A stretch of 5,253 bases of DNA from an uncultured Gemmatimonadota bacterium. Its GTDB lineage: Bacteria; Gemmatimonadota; Gemmatimonadetes; Gemmatimonadales; Gemmatimonadaceae. Shown here one piece after another: positions 1 to 5,253 of the stretch (positions are counted from its first letter, which is position 1; each line of letters opens with the position of its first letter). The DNA is taken from assembly GCA_903906325.1 (NCBI GenBank), contig CAIVJV010000036.1:1-5253 (forward strand), written 5' to 3'. The notes beneath the pieces are model-generated. The model did not search any database, was not told the DNA's origin, and was given only the letters and a program-made list of their open reading frames with translations. The position numbers were made by a program, and so were the translations under genes.

Positions 1-2340
1 CTCCCCGATGCGCGGGGTCTCGGTCCACCCGAAGACCTCTTGCAGGCGTACGGCGAGCACCGGGGCGGCGGGATCGGCGTACTCAATCGGGATCCGTGAC
101 CCGCTGGGCACCTCGACATGCGTGGGTGCGAGGAGGTCGAGTCGCGCTCGCGCGGCCCATGGGAGCCCATCGACGAGCGCCGAGGTGAGATCGAGACGTG
201 AGAGGTCGCTGAGCCGGCTCATGCCGTGGAGCATCGGGGCAAGCCAGGTCTCCACCGTCTCGAGCAACGCGCCGTCACTGACGTCAGGATAGGTCGTGGG
301 GTCGATCGCATGCGCGAAGGCGAGCCGCGCGCGCAGACGGGTGGCGTGCTCGCTCCAGGGGAGCAGAGCGAGCCCCTCCGTTCGCACGGCATCGATCCAG
401 ACGGCGGCGAGTTCCGCGGCGGAGACATCGGCCGCCGGCCGCTCCTTGAGCACGATCGCCCCCAGCTGCTCGCGCGCTGTCGCGCGGACCTGCTGCGCGA
501 TGGCATCCCAGGTCACGGTGCGTTCGGTGGTGATCCCCGCACCGGCCGCTCGACGTAGCGCGGCCTCGTCGAGCGGGGCGGCAAGCCAGATCCGACTCTC
601 CGACGCCTCGCCATCGAGGTCCGCGATGGCGAGGAAGGGCGCGCGGGCGAGATGCCCGGGGCGATCGAGCCGCGCCCCACGGCCATTGCGCAGGAGATAG
701 CGCGCGCCCTCCCCGCCGCGACGGGCTGCCACGCGATCGGGGTAGGCGAGCGCGACCAGCTCCCCGACGAGGACCGGGTCGATCGGTGCCTCACGCGCGC
801 GCGGCCCGAGCGAATCGGCCGACAGCTCCCGCTCGAGCAGGCGCGCTTCCGTGCGCACGCGCTCCAAACGCGCCCCATCGACCTGCGCCCGGTGCATCCC
901 ACGCACCGCCTCGATCCGCGTCGTGAGATCGGGGTCGAGCTCCGCGGCCTCACGGCGCATCACATCCCGCTCGGCGAGCAACGCCGCGATCTCACAGGCG
1001 AGGCGGCCCTCGCCGCGCGCCGCGCCCGCGAGCACGAGATGCGCGAGCCGCGGGGCGATCCCCAGCCCGGCCATCGCATGCCCATGCGCGGTGATCCGAC
1101 CCTCGGGATCGAGTGCGCCCAGATCCGCGAGGAGCGTACGCCCCTTCGCGAGCGCCCCGGCCGGCGGGGGATCCATCCATCGCAGCGTGGTGGCATCACT
1201 GATCCCCGCACAGGCGAGCTCGAGCGCCAGGGCGGTGAGATCGGACTCGAGGATCTCGGGTACCGCGCGCACGGGGAGCGTGGCATGCTCCCCCTCGCTC
1301 CAGAGCCGGACGCACCGCCCCGGCGCCACCCGTCCGGCCCGCCCACGCCGCTGGTCCGCCGACTGCTGCGAGACCTTCACCGTGGCGAGGCGCGTCATCC
1401 CACTGCGCGGATCGAAGCGCGGGACCCGGGATCGCCCCGCATCGACCACCAGGCGGACCCCCTCGAGCGTCACCGACGACTCGGCGATCGCCGTGGAGAG
1501 GATGATGCGGCGACGGTCGGGACGTGGCCGGAGCACGACGTCCTGCTCCTCCAGCGCGAGGGACCCATGGAGCACCGCCACCTCGTGCGGGCCGGGCGGG
1601 GGGAGTTCGATGATCGCCTGCTCCGTACGCCGGATCTCCGCGATCCCCGGGAGGAAGACCAGGCAGTCCCCGTCGACCTCCGTCCACGACTCGCGAATCG
1701 CCTGGGCGACGGCGAGCGGGAGCGCGGTCCCCTCGCGCACGGGGCGCCATCGGGTCTCCACGGGGAAGGCGCGGCCCTCACTGACGATCACCGGCGCCTC
1801 GCCAAGGCGTGCCGCGACCGGCGCCGGGTCCAGGGTCGCGGACATCACGATCACGCGGAGATCCTCGCGCAACACGCCCCGGGTCTCGAGCGTGAGCGCC
1901 AATCCGAGATCGGTGGTCAGGTGCCGTTCATGGAACTCATCGAAGCAGATGGCGGCGATCCCGTCGAGTCCGGGATCCTCCTGCAGCATCCGCGTGAGGA
2001 TCCCCTCGGTCACGACCTCGATGCGGGTGCGCGCGCTGACTTTGCTATCGTGCCGCACGCGGTAGCCCACCGTCTCGCCCGCGCGCTCGCCGAGGAGGCG
2101 CGCCATCTGCGTGGCCGCGGCGCGGGCGGCGAGCCGCCGCGGTTCGAGGACGAGGATCCGGCCCTCACCGCGCCACGGCGCGTCGAGCAAGGCCAGCGGG
2201 ATCCGCGTCGTCTTCCCGGCGCCCGGCGGGGCGACCACCACGGCGGTCCCCGGCCCCTCGAGTGCCGCCAGGAGCTGCGCGAGCACCGCGTCGATCGGGA
2301 GCGGGGGGAGACCAGCCAGGGCGGTGCGGTGCGCCGTCAT
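1..2340 (-). CDS. hrpB: ATP-dependent RNA helicase HrpB (3' end beyond window)
   Basis: This frame is open for 780 codons from the ATG at 2340-2338 to the left edge. It encodes a DEAH/RHA-type superfamily 2 helicase, a cytoplasmic NTP-driven RNA remodeler; the physiological role of HrpB is poorly defined in most bacteria. Visible motifs in order are Walker A GAGKTT (residues 40-45), EPRRLAAR motif Ia (66-73), DEFH motif II (134-137, the HrpB form of DEAH), SAT motif III (167-169), the motif V segment STAIAESSVT (282-291) and QRRGRAGR motif VI (330-337). A helicase-associated region follows at about 365-460. The C-terminal HrpB-specific domain includes LPWSEHATRLRAR (660-672) and ends near VLAVRLQEVFG (761-771). 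By comparison with the family (about 810-850 residues), roughly 50-60 residues are missing to the left. An in-frame GTG at 2397-2395 could extend the N-terminus by 19 residues, but the ATG matches the family's short N-terminus better. All catalytic motifs are intact. Confidence 0.96.
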   Translation of the reverse strand, partial: MTAHRTALAGLPPLPIDAVLAQLLAALEGPGTAVVVAPPGAGKTTRIPLALLDAPWRGEGRILVLEPRRLAARAAATQMARLLGERAGETVGYRVRHDSKVSARTRIEVVTEGILTRMLQEDPGLDGIAAICFDEFHERHLTTDLGLALTLETRGVLREDLRVIVMSATLDPAPVAARLGEAPVIVSEGRAFPVETRWRPVREGTALPLAVAQAIRESWTEVDGDCLVFLPGIAEIRRTEQAIIELPPPGPHEVAVLHGSLALEEQDVVLRPRPDRRRIILSTAIAESSVTLEGVRLVVDAGRSRVPRFDPRSGMTRLATVKVSQQSADQRRGRAGRVAPGRCVRLWSEGEHATLPVRAVPEILESDLTALALELACAGISDATTLRWMDPPPAGALAKGRTLLADLGALDPEGRITAHGHAMAGLGIAPRLAHLVLAGAARGEGRLACEIAALLAERDVMRREAAELDPDLTTRIEAVRGMHRAQVDGARLERVRTEARLLERELSADSLGPRAREAPIDPVLVGELVALAYPDRVAARRGGEGARYLLRNGRGARLDRPGHLARAPFLAIADLDGEASESRIWLAAPLDEAALRRAAGAGITTERTVTWDAIAQQVRATAREQLGAIVLKERPAADVSAAELAAVWIDAVRTEGLALLPWSEHATRLRARLAFAHAIDPTTYPDVSDGALLETVETWLAPMLHGMSRLSDLSRLDLTSALVDGLPWAARARLDLLAPTHVEVPSGSRIPIEYADPAAPVLAVRLQEVFGWTETPRIGE

Positions 2341-2357
2341 CCCCTCAAAGCTAGGGG
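2341..2357 (-). promoter_or_regulatory. Candidate -10 box and small hairpin abutting the hrpB start
   Basis: On the minus strand the bases just before the hrpB ATG read CCCCT-AGCTTTG-AGGGG, a perfect 5-bp inverted repeat with a 7-nt loop. The right arm touches the ATG. A TAGCTT box (2353-2348) lies 7 nt before the ATG and fits the TAnnnT pattern of leaderless promoters. The AGGGG arm resembles a Shine-Dalgarno sequence but is too close to the ATG to work as a normal one. No convincing -35 box is visible. Either reading (leaderless start or hairpin-masked start) is inference. Confidence 0.3.
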
Positions 2358-2425
2358 CCCAAGTGGCGCCGGTGGTCCCTCGCGGCCCAGATTGCACGAG
2401 ATCGTCGACCCGAACCCCACGACCC

Positions 2426-3100
2426 ATGCCGCAGCGTCGCGACTTCCTCCGTCACGCCTCTCTCCTCGCCGCCGGTGGCGTGGCCGCCTCGTCACCACTC
2501 GGGGCGATGGGCGCGATGCCCGAGGACGCCGAGTTCGTCCAAGGGAACTGGGACATGTCGTGGGTCGATCGGATCACCGGGAAGTACCGGATCGTCTTCG
2601 ATGCCCCCGAGGTGAAGGATGGCGTCTGCCTCCACCAGGCGCGCTCGTTCCTCTCCGGGTATCAGATGGTGCATGGGCTGACCGATGCCGATCTCACCGC
2701 CGTCCTCGTCATCCGGCACTCCGCGGTCCCGATGGTGATGGGCGATGCGCTCTGGTCCGACGGGGCGTTCGGTGAGAAGGAGAAGTTGAAGGATCCGGTC
2801 TCAGGCGCGCCGACCAAGCGCAATCCGTTCATCAACATCCCGGCGGGGGCGACGCATGCGCACACCTGGCCCGATGGGGCGCTCGACACCCTGATGACGC
2901 GCGGCGTGATCGTCCTGGCCTGCTCGCTCGCGCTCGACAACTTCGCCTCGCAGATCGCGACGCGTCGGAAGATCCCGCGTCAGGATGCGAAGGCGATGGT
3001 GACGGAGAGTCTCCTCCCCGGGGTGATCCGGATGCCCTCTGGGATCTTCGCCACCTGCCGTGCGCAGGCGGCGGGGTGCGGCTTCATGTACGCGGGGTGA
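2426..3100 (+). CDS. Tat-exported DsrE-like family protein
   Basis: This gene encodes 224 residues. The start is the ATG at 2426, because it places a twin-arginine signal at the extreme N-terminus: RRDFLRH (residues 4-10), then a hydrophobic stretch (about 11-30) ending in small residues. The product should therefore be exported folded. The mature part resembles the DsrE/DsrF-like alpha/beta fold: a first strand KYRIVFDAPEV (53-63), a second strand AVLVIRHSAVPMVM (92-105), then VIVLACSLAL (161-170) and the closing LLPGVIRMPSGIFATCRAQ (196-214), which matches the DsrE-type 'LLPGV...PSGV..L.RAQ..G' ending. Cysteines are at 68, 166, 211 and 218; Cys166 sits where DsrE-fold proteins often carry a conserved cysteine. 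Cytoplasmic DsrE proteins take part in sulfur-transfer relays, but the exported relatives have no established role that I know of, and no sulfur-oxidation gene is adjacent. The first part of the longer open frame upstream (from 2111) is antisense to hrpB and is not coding. No Shine-Dalgarno is seen. Confidence 0.85.
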   Translation: MPQRRDFLRHASLLAAGGVAASSPLGAMGAMPEDAEFVQGNWDMSWVDRITGKYRIVFDAPEVKDGVCLHQARSFLSGYQMVHGLTDADLTAVLVIRHSAVPMVMGDALWSDGAFGEKEKLKDPVSGAPTKRNPFINIPAGATHAHTWPDGALDTLMTRGVIVLACSLALDNFASQIATRRKIPRQDAKAMVTESLLPGVIRMPSGIFATCRAQAAGCGFMYAG

Positions 3101-3110
3101 GCGCGTCGGG

Positions 3111-3131
3111 CGCGCGACTCAGCGTCGCGCG
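3111..3131. terminator. GC-rich hairpin between convergent genes
   Basis: CGCGCGAC (3111-3118) and GTCGCGCG (3124-3131) form a perfect 8-bp stem with a 5-nt loop, TCAGC. It lies in the 18-bp gap between the convergent stops and covers the oxidoreductase stop codon (3121-3119). Such a stem could act as a shared bidirectional terminator for both genes. There is no T-tract on either side, so it is not a canonical intrinsic terminator. In sequence this GC-rich, chance stems of this size are not rare. Confidence 0.35.
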
Positions 3132-4390
3132 GTCAGATCGGCGAGCACCGCTTCCGCGGCACGCCGCCCACTGCGCATCGCCCCGTTGATCGACGGGGTC
3201 TCCAGATGGTCACCGCAGGCGTAGACCCCGGTCGCGCGCCGCACCGCGCCGGCGGCGGCGGACTCCCCGAGGAGGGTGCGCGGGAGGGAGAAGGGGACGT
3301 GGCTCACACGAAGGAGCTGCCACCGCCCCACCGCTGCGGCGCCGAACCAGTCGCGGAGCTGCGTGCGCACCGCCTGATCGAGCGCCGCATCATCCTCATC
3401 GCGGTTCCCGATGAGGGTCGCGGAGACCAGGTGTCGACCGCGCGGCGCGTAGCTCGACGCGACGACGCTCGGGACACAGACATGGTTCACCGGGCCGGGG
3501 TCGTCAGGCGCTTTGAGGGCCAGGTGCGGCGTCGTGATCGGGGCCTCAGGCGCGGCGTAGGAGAGGGTGATGCAGCCGGACCACGTGGGGGCTGCGAGGT
3601 CGGGGAGCAGGCGTCCCGCCGCGGCGCCATCGGTCGCGACGATGATCGTCCCCGCCTCGATCACCTCGCCGGATTCGAGCTCGACGGCGCACTCGAGGAG
3701 ACGCCGCACCGGGCTCTCGCGCCGGAGATGGCCCGAGGGGAGGGCCGCGGCGAGCTGCGCGGGGATCGCCTGCATCCCGCGGGCCGGGAGGGTCGCACGC
3801 CCCGTGGAGAACATCCCGAAGAGCCACTCGAACCAGGGACGCGCGGCGTGGAGATCGCGATCGAGGAAGACCCCGCCGAAGAAGGGGCGGAAGAAGGCCT
3901 CGATGGCGCGGGCGGAGAAGCCGCGTGCACGCAGCGCCTCCAGTGTGGTGAATGGCGCCGCCGCGGGTGACGACATCGTTGTGTTGATGGCGCGTCGACT
4001 CGCCACCTGGAGTCCAAGCACGCGAAGCGCATCGCCGAACGAGAAGGCCCCGGAGGCGAGCGAGCGGAAGCCGTCGAGCGGGGCGCGCAGCGGATCGCCG
4101 ACCCGCCCGAACCGACCGCCCCCACGATGCAACACGGCGCCGGGGGCGAAGGCATGAAGATCGAGCGCAGCCAGATCGAGGGTGCGCCGGGCCTCGGGAT
4201 ACGAATCGAGCAACACCTGGAACCCGCGATCGATCTGGAACCCCTCGAAAACATCGGTCGCGACGCGCCCGCCGATCGTCGCGCTCGCCTCGAAGAGGAG
4301 GCTCGGCACGCCGTGCGCCTGCAGGGTGCGCGCCGCCGAGAGCCCGGCGAGCCCGGCTCCGATGATGATGACGTCTGGTCGCTGCGCCAT
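3119..4390 (-). CDS. FAD-dependent oxidoreductase, amine oxidase/phytoene desaturase-like
   Basis: This gene encodes 423 residues from the ATG at 4390-4388. The N-terminus has the Rossmann dinucleotide-binding motif VIIIGAGLAGLSAA (GxGxxG at residues 11-16), the acidic end of the second strand (Glu34) and GGR (40-42), the standard FAD-binding arrangement of the flavin amine oxidase / protoporphyrinogen oxidase / phytoene desaturase superfamily. The middle carries FFRPFFGGVFLDRDL (166-180), a segment typical of desaturase-like members. The C-terminus carries the second FAD contact region, GVYACGDHLETPSINGAM (388-405), followed by SGRRAAEAVL. Length is normal for the group. No signal peptide or membrane segment is evident, so it is probably cytoplasmic or peripheral. 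The substrate cannot be read from the sequence: no carotenoid or haem gene is adjacent, so a precise enzyme name is not justified. It is transcribed divergently from the methyltransferase, only 29 bp away. No Shine-Dalgarno is seen. Confidence 0.93.
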   Translation of the reverse strand: MAQRPDVIIIGAGLAGLSAARTLQAHGVPSLLFEASATIGGRVATDVFEGFQIDRGFQVLLDSYPEARRTLDLAALDLHAFAPGAVLHRGGGRFGRVGDPLRAPLDGFRSLASGAFSFGDALRVLGLQVASRRAINTTMSSPAAAPFTTLEALRARGFSARAIEAFFRPFFGGVFLDRDLHAARPWFEWLFGMFSTGRATLPARGMQAIPAQLAAALPSGHLRRESPVRRLLECAVELESGEVIEAGTIIVATDGAAAGRLLPDLAAPTWSGCITLSYAAPEAPITTPHLALKAPDDPGPVNHVCVPSVVASSYAPRGRHLVSATLIGNRDEDDAALDQAVRTQLRDWFGAAAVGRWQLLRVSHVPFSLPRTLLGESAAAGAVRRATGVYACGDHLETPSINGAMRSGRRAAEAVLADLTARR

Positions 4391-4399
4391 GCCGGAATG

Positions 4400-4410
4400 G
4401 ATAATAGTTT
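4400..4410. promoter_or_regulatory. Overlapping back-to-back -10 candidates in a 29-bp divergent spacer
   Basis: The spacer between the divergent starts (4391-4419) contains the AT-rich run GATAATAGTTT in otherwise GC-rich DNA. On the minus strand TATTAT (4406-4401) lies 10 nt before the oxidoreductase ATG. On the plus strand TAGTTT (4405-4410) lies 9 nt before the methyltransferase ATG, and GATAAT (4400-4405) is an alternative 14 nt before it. The boxes overlap, and any -35 elements would have to lie inside the opposite gene; I see no good ones. Leaders would be very short or absent. Confidence 0.45.
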
Positions 4411-4419
4411 CCCCACGCC

Positions 4420-5028
4420 ATGACGACGCCCAAGCGCTACGACGCCGAATACTTCCGACGGTGGTACCATGACCCGGCGCAGCGGGTGATCACGCCCGAC
4501 GCGGTCGCGCGGAAGGTGCGGCTGGCCCTCGGGATCGCGGAGGCGTTGCTCGAGCGCCCGGTGCGCTCGGTGTTGGACGTCGGATGCGGGGAAGGGAGTT
4601 GGCGCGCCCACCTGCGGCGCCTGCGGCCCGGCCTGCGCTACACCGGGGTCGAGTCGAGTGAGTACGTGCTGGAGCGCTACGGCCGGGCCCGCGACATCCG
4701 CCGAGGGGGCGTCGGGACGCTCCACGAGGTGCGGCTCGCCACGTCGTACGATCTGATCGTGGTCTGTGACGTGTTGCAGTACGTGCCAGAGCGTGAGCTC
4801 GCGACCGGACTCGCCACCATCGCCGATCGACTCGGCGGGGTGGCGTACCTCGAGGCCTACGCGACCGAGGATGCCATGGAAGGGGATCATGCCGACTGGC
4901 ACCACCGGAGTGCGGAGCAGTACCGGCGGCATTTCCGCCGGGCGGGGCTCCAGGCGGTGGGGATGCATTGCTACGTGGGCCGGGCGCTGGCGGGGCGGAC
5001 CGCGGCCCTCGAGTGCGGGCGCCCCTGA
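4420..5028 (+). CDS. Class I SAM-dependent methyltransferase
   Basis: This gene encodes 202 residues from the ATG at 4420, the only sensible start given the divergent neighbour at 4390. It has a seven-beta-strand methyltransferase core. Motif I is VLDVGCGEGSW (residues 51-61), which binds S-adenosylmethionine. The end of strand 2 is YTGVESS (74-80), with Glu78 as the likely ribose-binding acid. The strand 4 region is YDLIVVCDVLQYV (110-122), and the next strand is GGVAYLEAY (139-147). The N-terminus, YDAEYFRRWYHDP (7-19), is an aromatic-rich cap seen in many small methyltransferases of this type. The tail has WHHRSAEQYRRHFRRAGL (160-177). It is probably cytoplasmic, with no signal peptide. 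The substrate is not identifiable from sequence. The next gene starts five bases after its stop, so the two are probably cotranscribed. No Shine-Dalgarno precedes the start. Confidence 0.92.
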   Translation: MTTPKRYDAEYFRRWYHDPAQRVITPDAVARKVRLALGIAEALLERPVRSVLDVGCGEGSWRAHLRRLRPGLRYTGVESSEYVLERYGRARDIRRGGVGTLHEVRLATSYDLIVVCDVLQYVPERELATGLATIADRLGGVAYLEAYATEDAMEGDHADWHHRSAEQYRRHFRRAGLQAVGMHCYVGRALAGRTAALECGRP

Positions 5029-5033
5029 CGGCA

Positions 5034-5253
5034 ATGCCCCTGTTTAAGGTCTGTTGCATCGCCTCGATCGACGAGGCAGCACTCGCCCTCTCGCACGGGG
5101 CGGTGGCGATCGGGCTCGTCTCCGCGATGCCGAGCGGACCAGGAGTGATCAGCGAGTCCCGCATCCGTGAGATCGCGTCGTGGGCACCCCGCCATATACG
5201 AACCTTTCTCCTCACGGCATGGACCGAGGGCGATGCCATCGCCAGGCAGGTCC
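5034..5253 (+). CDS. TrpF-like protein (phosphoribosylanthranilate isomerase family), 3' truncated by window
   Basis: The frame is open for 73 codons from the ATG at 5034 to the right edge. The N-terminus matches the first beta/alpha units of TrpF: FKVCCIASIDEAALA (residues 4-18) corresponds to the family's 'KICGI...EDA', GAVAIGLV (22-29) to 'GADAIGFV', and GVISESRIREIA (37-48) to 'RYISPEQAREIA'. TrpF catalyses the Amadori rearrangement of phosphoribosylanthranilate in tryptophan synthesis. Two family hallmarks differ. The glycine of KxCGI is replaced, giving KVCCI (5-9), although the catalytic-position Cys7 is kept. The 'KSxRYI' loop, which carries a substrate-binding arginine, reads PSGPGVI (33-39). 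It may therefore be a paralogue with another substrate rather than tryptophan-pathway TrpF, so no gene symbol is given. No other trp gene is visible. It follows the methyltransferase by 5 bp and has no clear ribosome binding site of its own, which fits translational coupling. Confidence 0.7.
   Translation, partial: MPLFKVCCIASIDEAALALSHGAVAIGLVSAMPSGPGVISESRIREIASWAPRHIRTFLLTAWTEGDAIARQV

Noticed and set aside
851..2065. Second long plus-strand frame (404 codons) inside hrpB
   Set aside because: Its composition is Ser/Arg/Ala-rich and low in complexity with no family resemblance, and it is fully explained by codon bias of the hrpB strand.
2395..2397. In-frame GTG as an alternative hrpB start
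   Set aside because: It would add 19 residues not expected in the family, and the ATG at 2340 gives a normal distance to the Walker A motif. It cannot be fully excluded.
2392..2397. TTGCAC as a -35 box for the DsrE-like gene
   Set aside because: No matching -10 box occurs 16-18 bp downstream; the sequence there is C-rich.
2111..2425. Upstream extension of the DsrE-like gene frame
   Set aside because: Most of it is antisense to the hrpB Walker A region, and starting there would bury the Tat signal more than 100 residues into the protein.
652..2775. Plus-strand open frame of 707 codons covering hrpB in antisense
   Set aside because: It is opposite a helicase with every motif intact, is rich in Arg, His, Pro and Gly without any recognisable domain, and runs on into the DsrE-like gene. 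It is a typical long antisense frame of GC-rich DNA.
3206..3970. Plus-strand frame of 254 codons inside the oxidoreductase
   Set aside because: It is antisense to conserved FAD-enzyme sequence, is charged low-complexity in translation, and has no family match.
3661..5034. Minus-strand open frame of 457 codons across the methyltransferase and the oxidoreductase
   Set aside because: It is antisense to the methyltransferase motifs and out of frame with the oxidoreductase, and its translation has no recognisable domain.

Overview
This is a GC-rich bacterial chromosomal window holding five protein-coding genes, two of them cut by the window edges. There is no RNA gene, CRISPR array, insertion sequence or phage module. 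The base composition, the Ile-ATC-rich codon use and the style of the protein families suggest a Gemmatimonadota-like or other high-GC soil or aquatic bacterium. That placement is an inference from general familiarity, not from a marker gene.

Layout, left to right. Positions 1-2340 (minus strand) are almost all of an ATP-dependent RNA helicase HrpB. Its start is inside the window and its last few dozen residues lie beyond the left edge. An 85-bp divergent spacer (2341-2425) separates it from a plus-strand gene (2426-3100) for a Tat-exported protein with a DsrE-like fold. That gene converges, across an 18-bp gap with a GC-rich hairpin, on a minus-strand FAD-dependent oxidoreductase of the amine oxidase/phytoene desaturase superfamily (3119-4390). 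A 29-bp spacer with an AT-rich patch then separates the oxidoreductase from a divergent plus-strand class I SAM-dependent methyltransferase (4420-5028). Five bases after its stop, a second plus-strand gene (5034 to the right edge) starts. It looks like a divergent relative of phosphoribosylanthranilate isomerase (TrpF) and is truncated by the window.

The methyltransferase and the TrpF-like gene form a likely operon. The other genes are single transcription units set by alternating strands, and no shared pathway is evident. None of the five start codons has a well-spaced Shine-Dalgarno sequence. Three starts have TAnnnT-like boxes within about 7-10 bp, which raises the possibility of leaderless or very short-leader transcripts. 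The most unusual items are the TrpF-like protein with altered substrate-site motifs, the exported DsrE-like protein, the compact back-to-back promoter region and a marked excess of GATC tetranucleotides. I see no clear evidence of a new defence or mobile system here.
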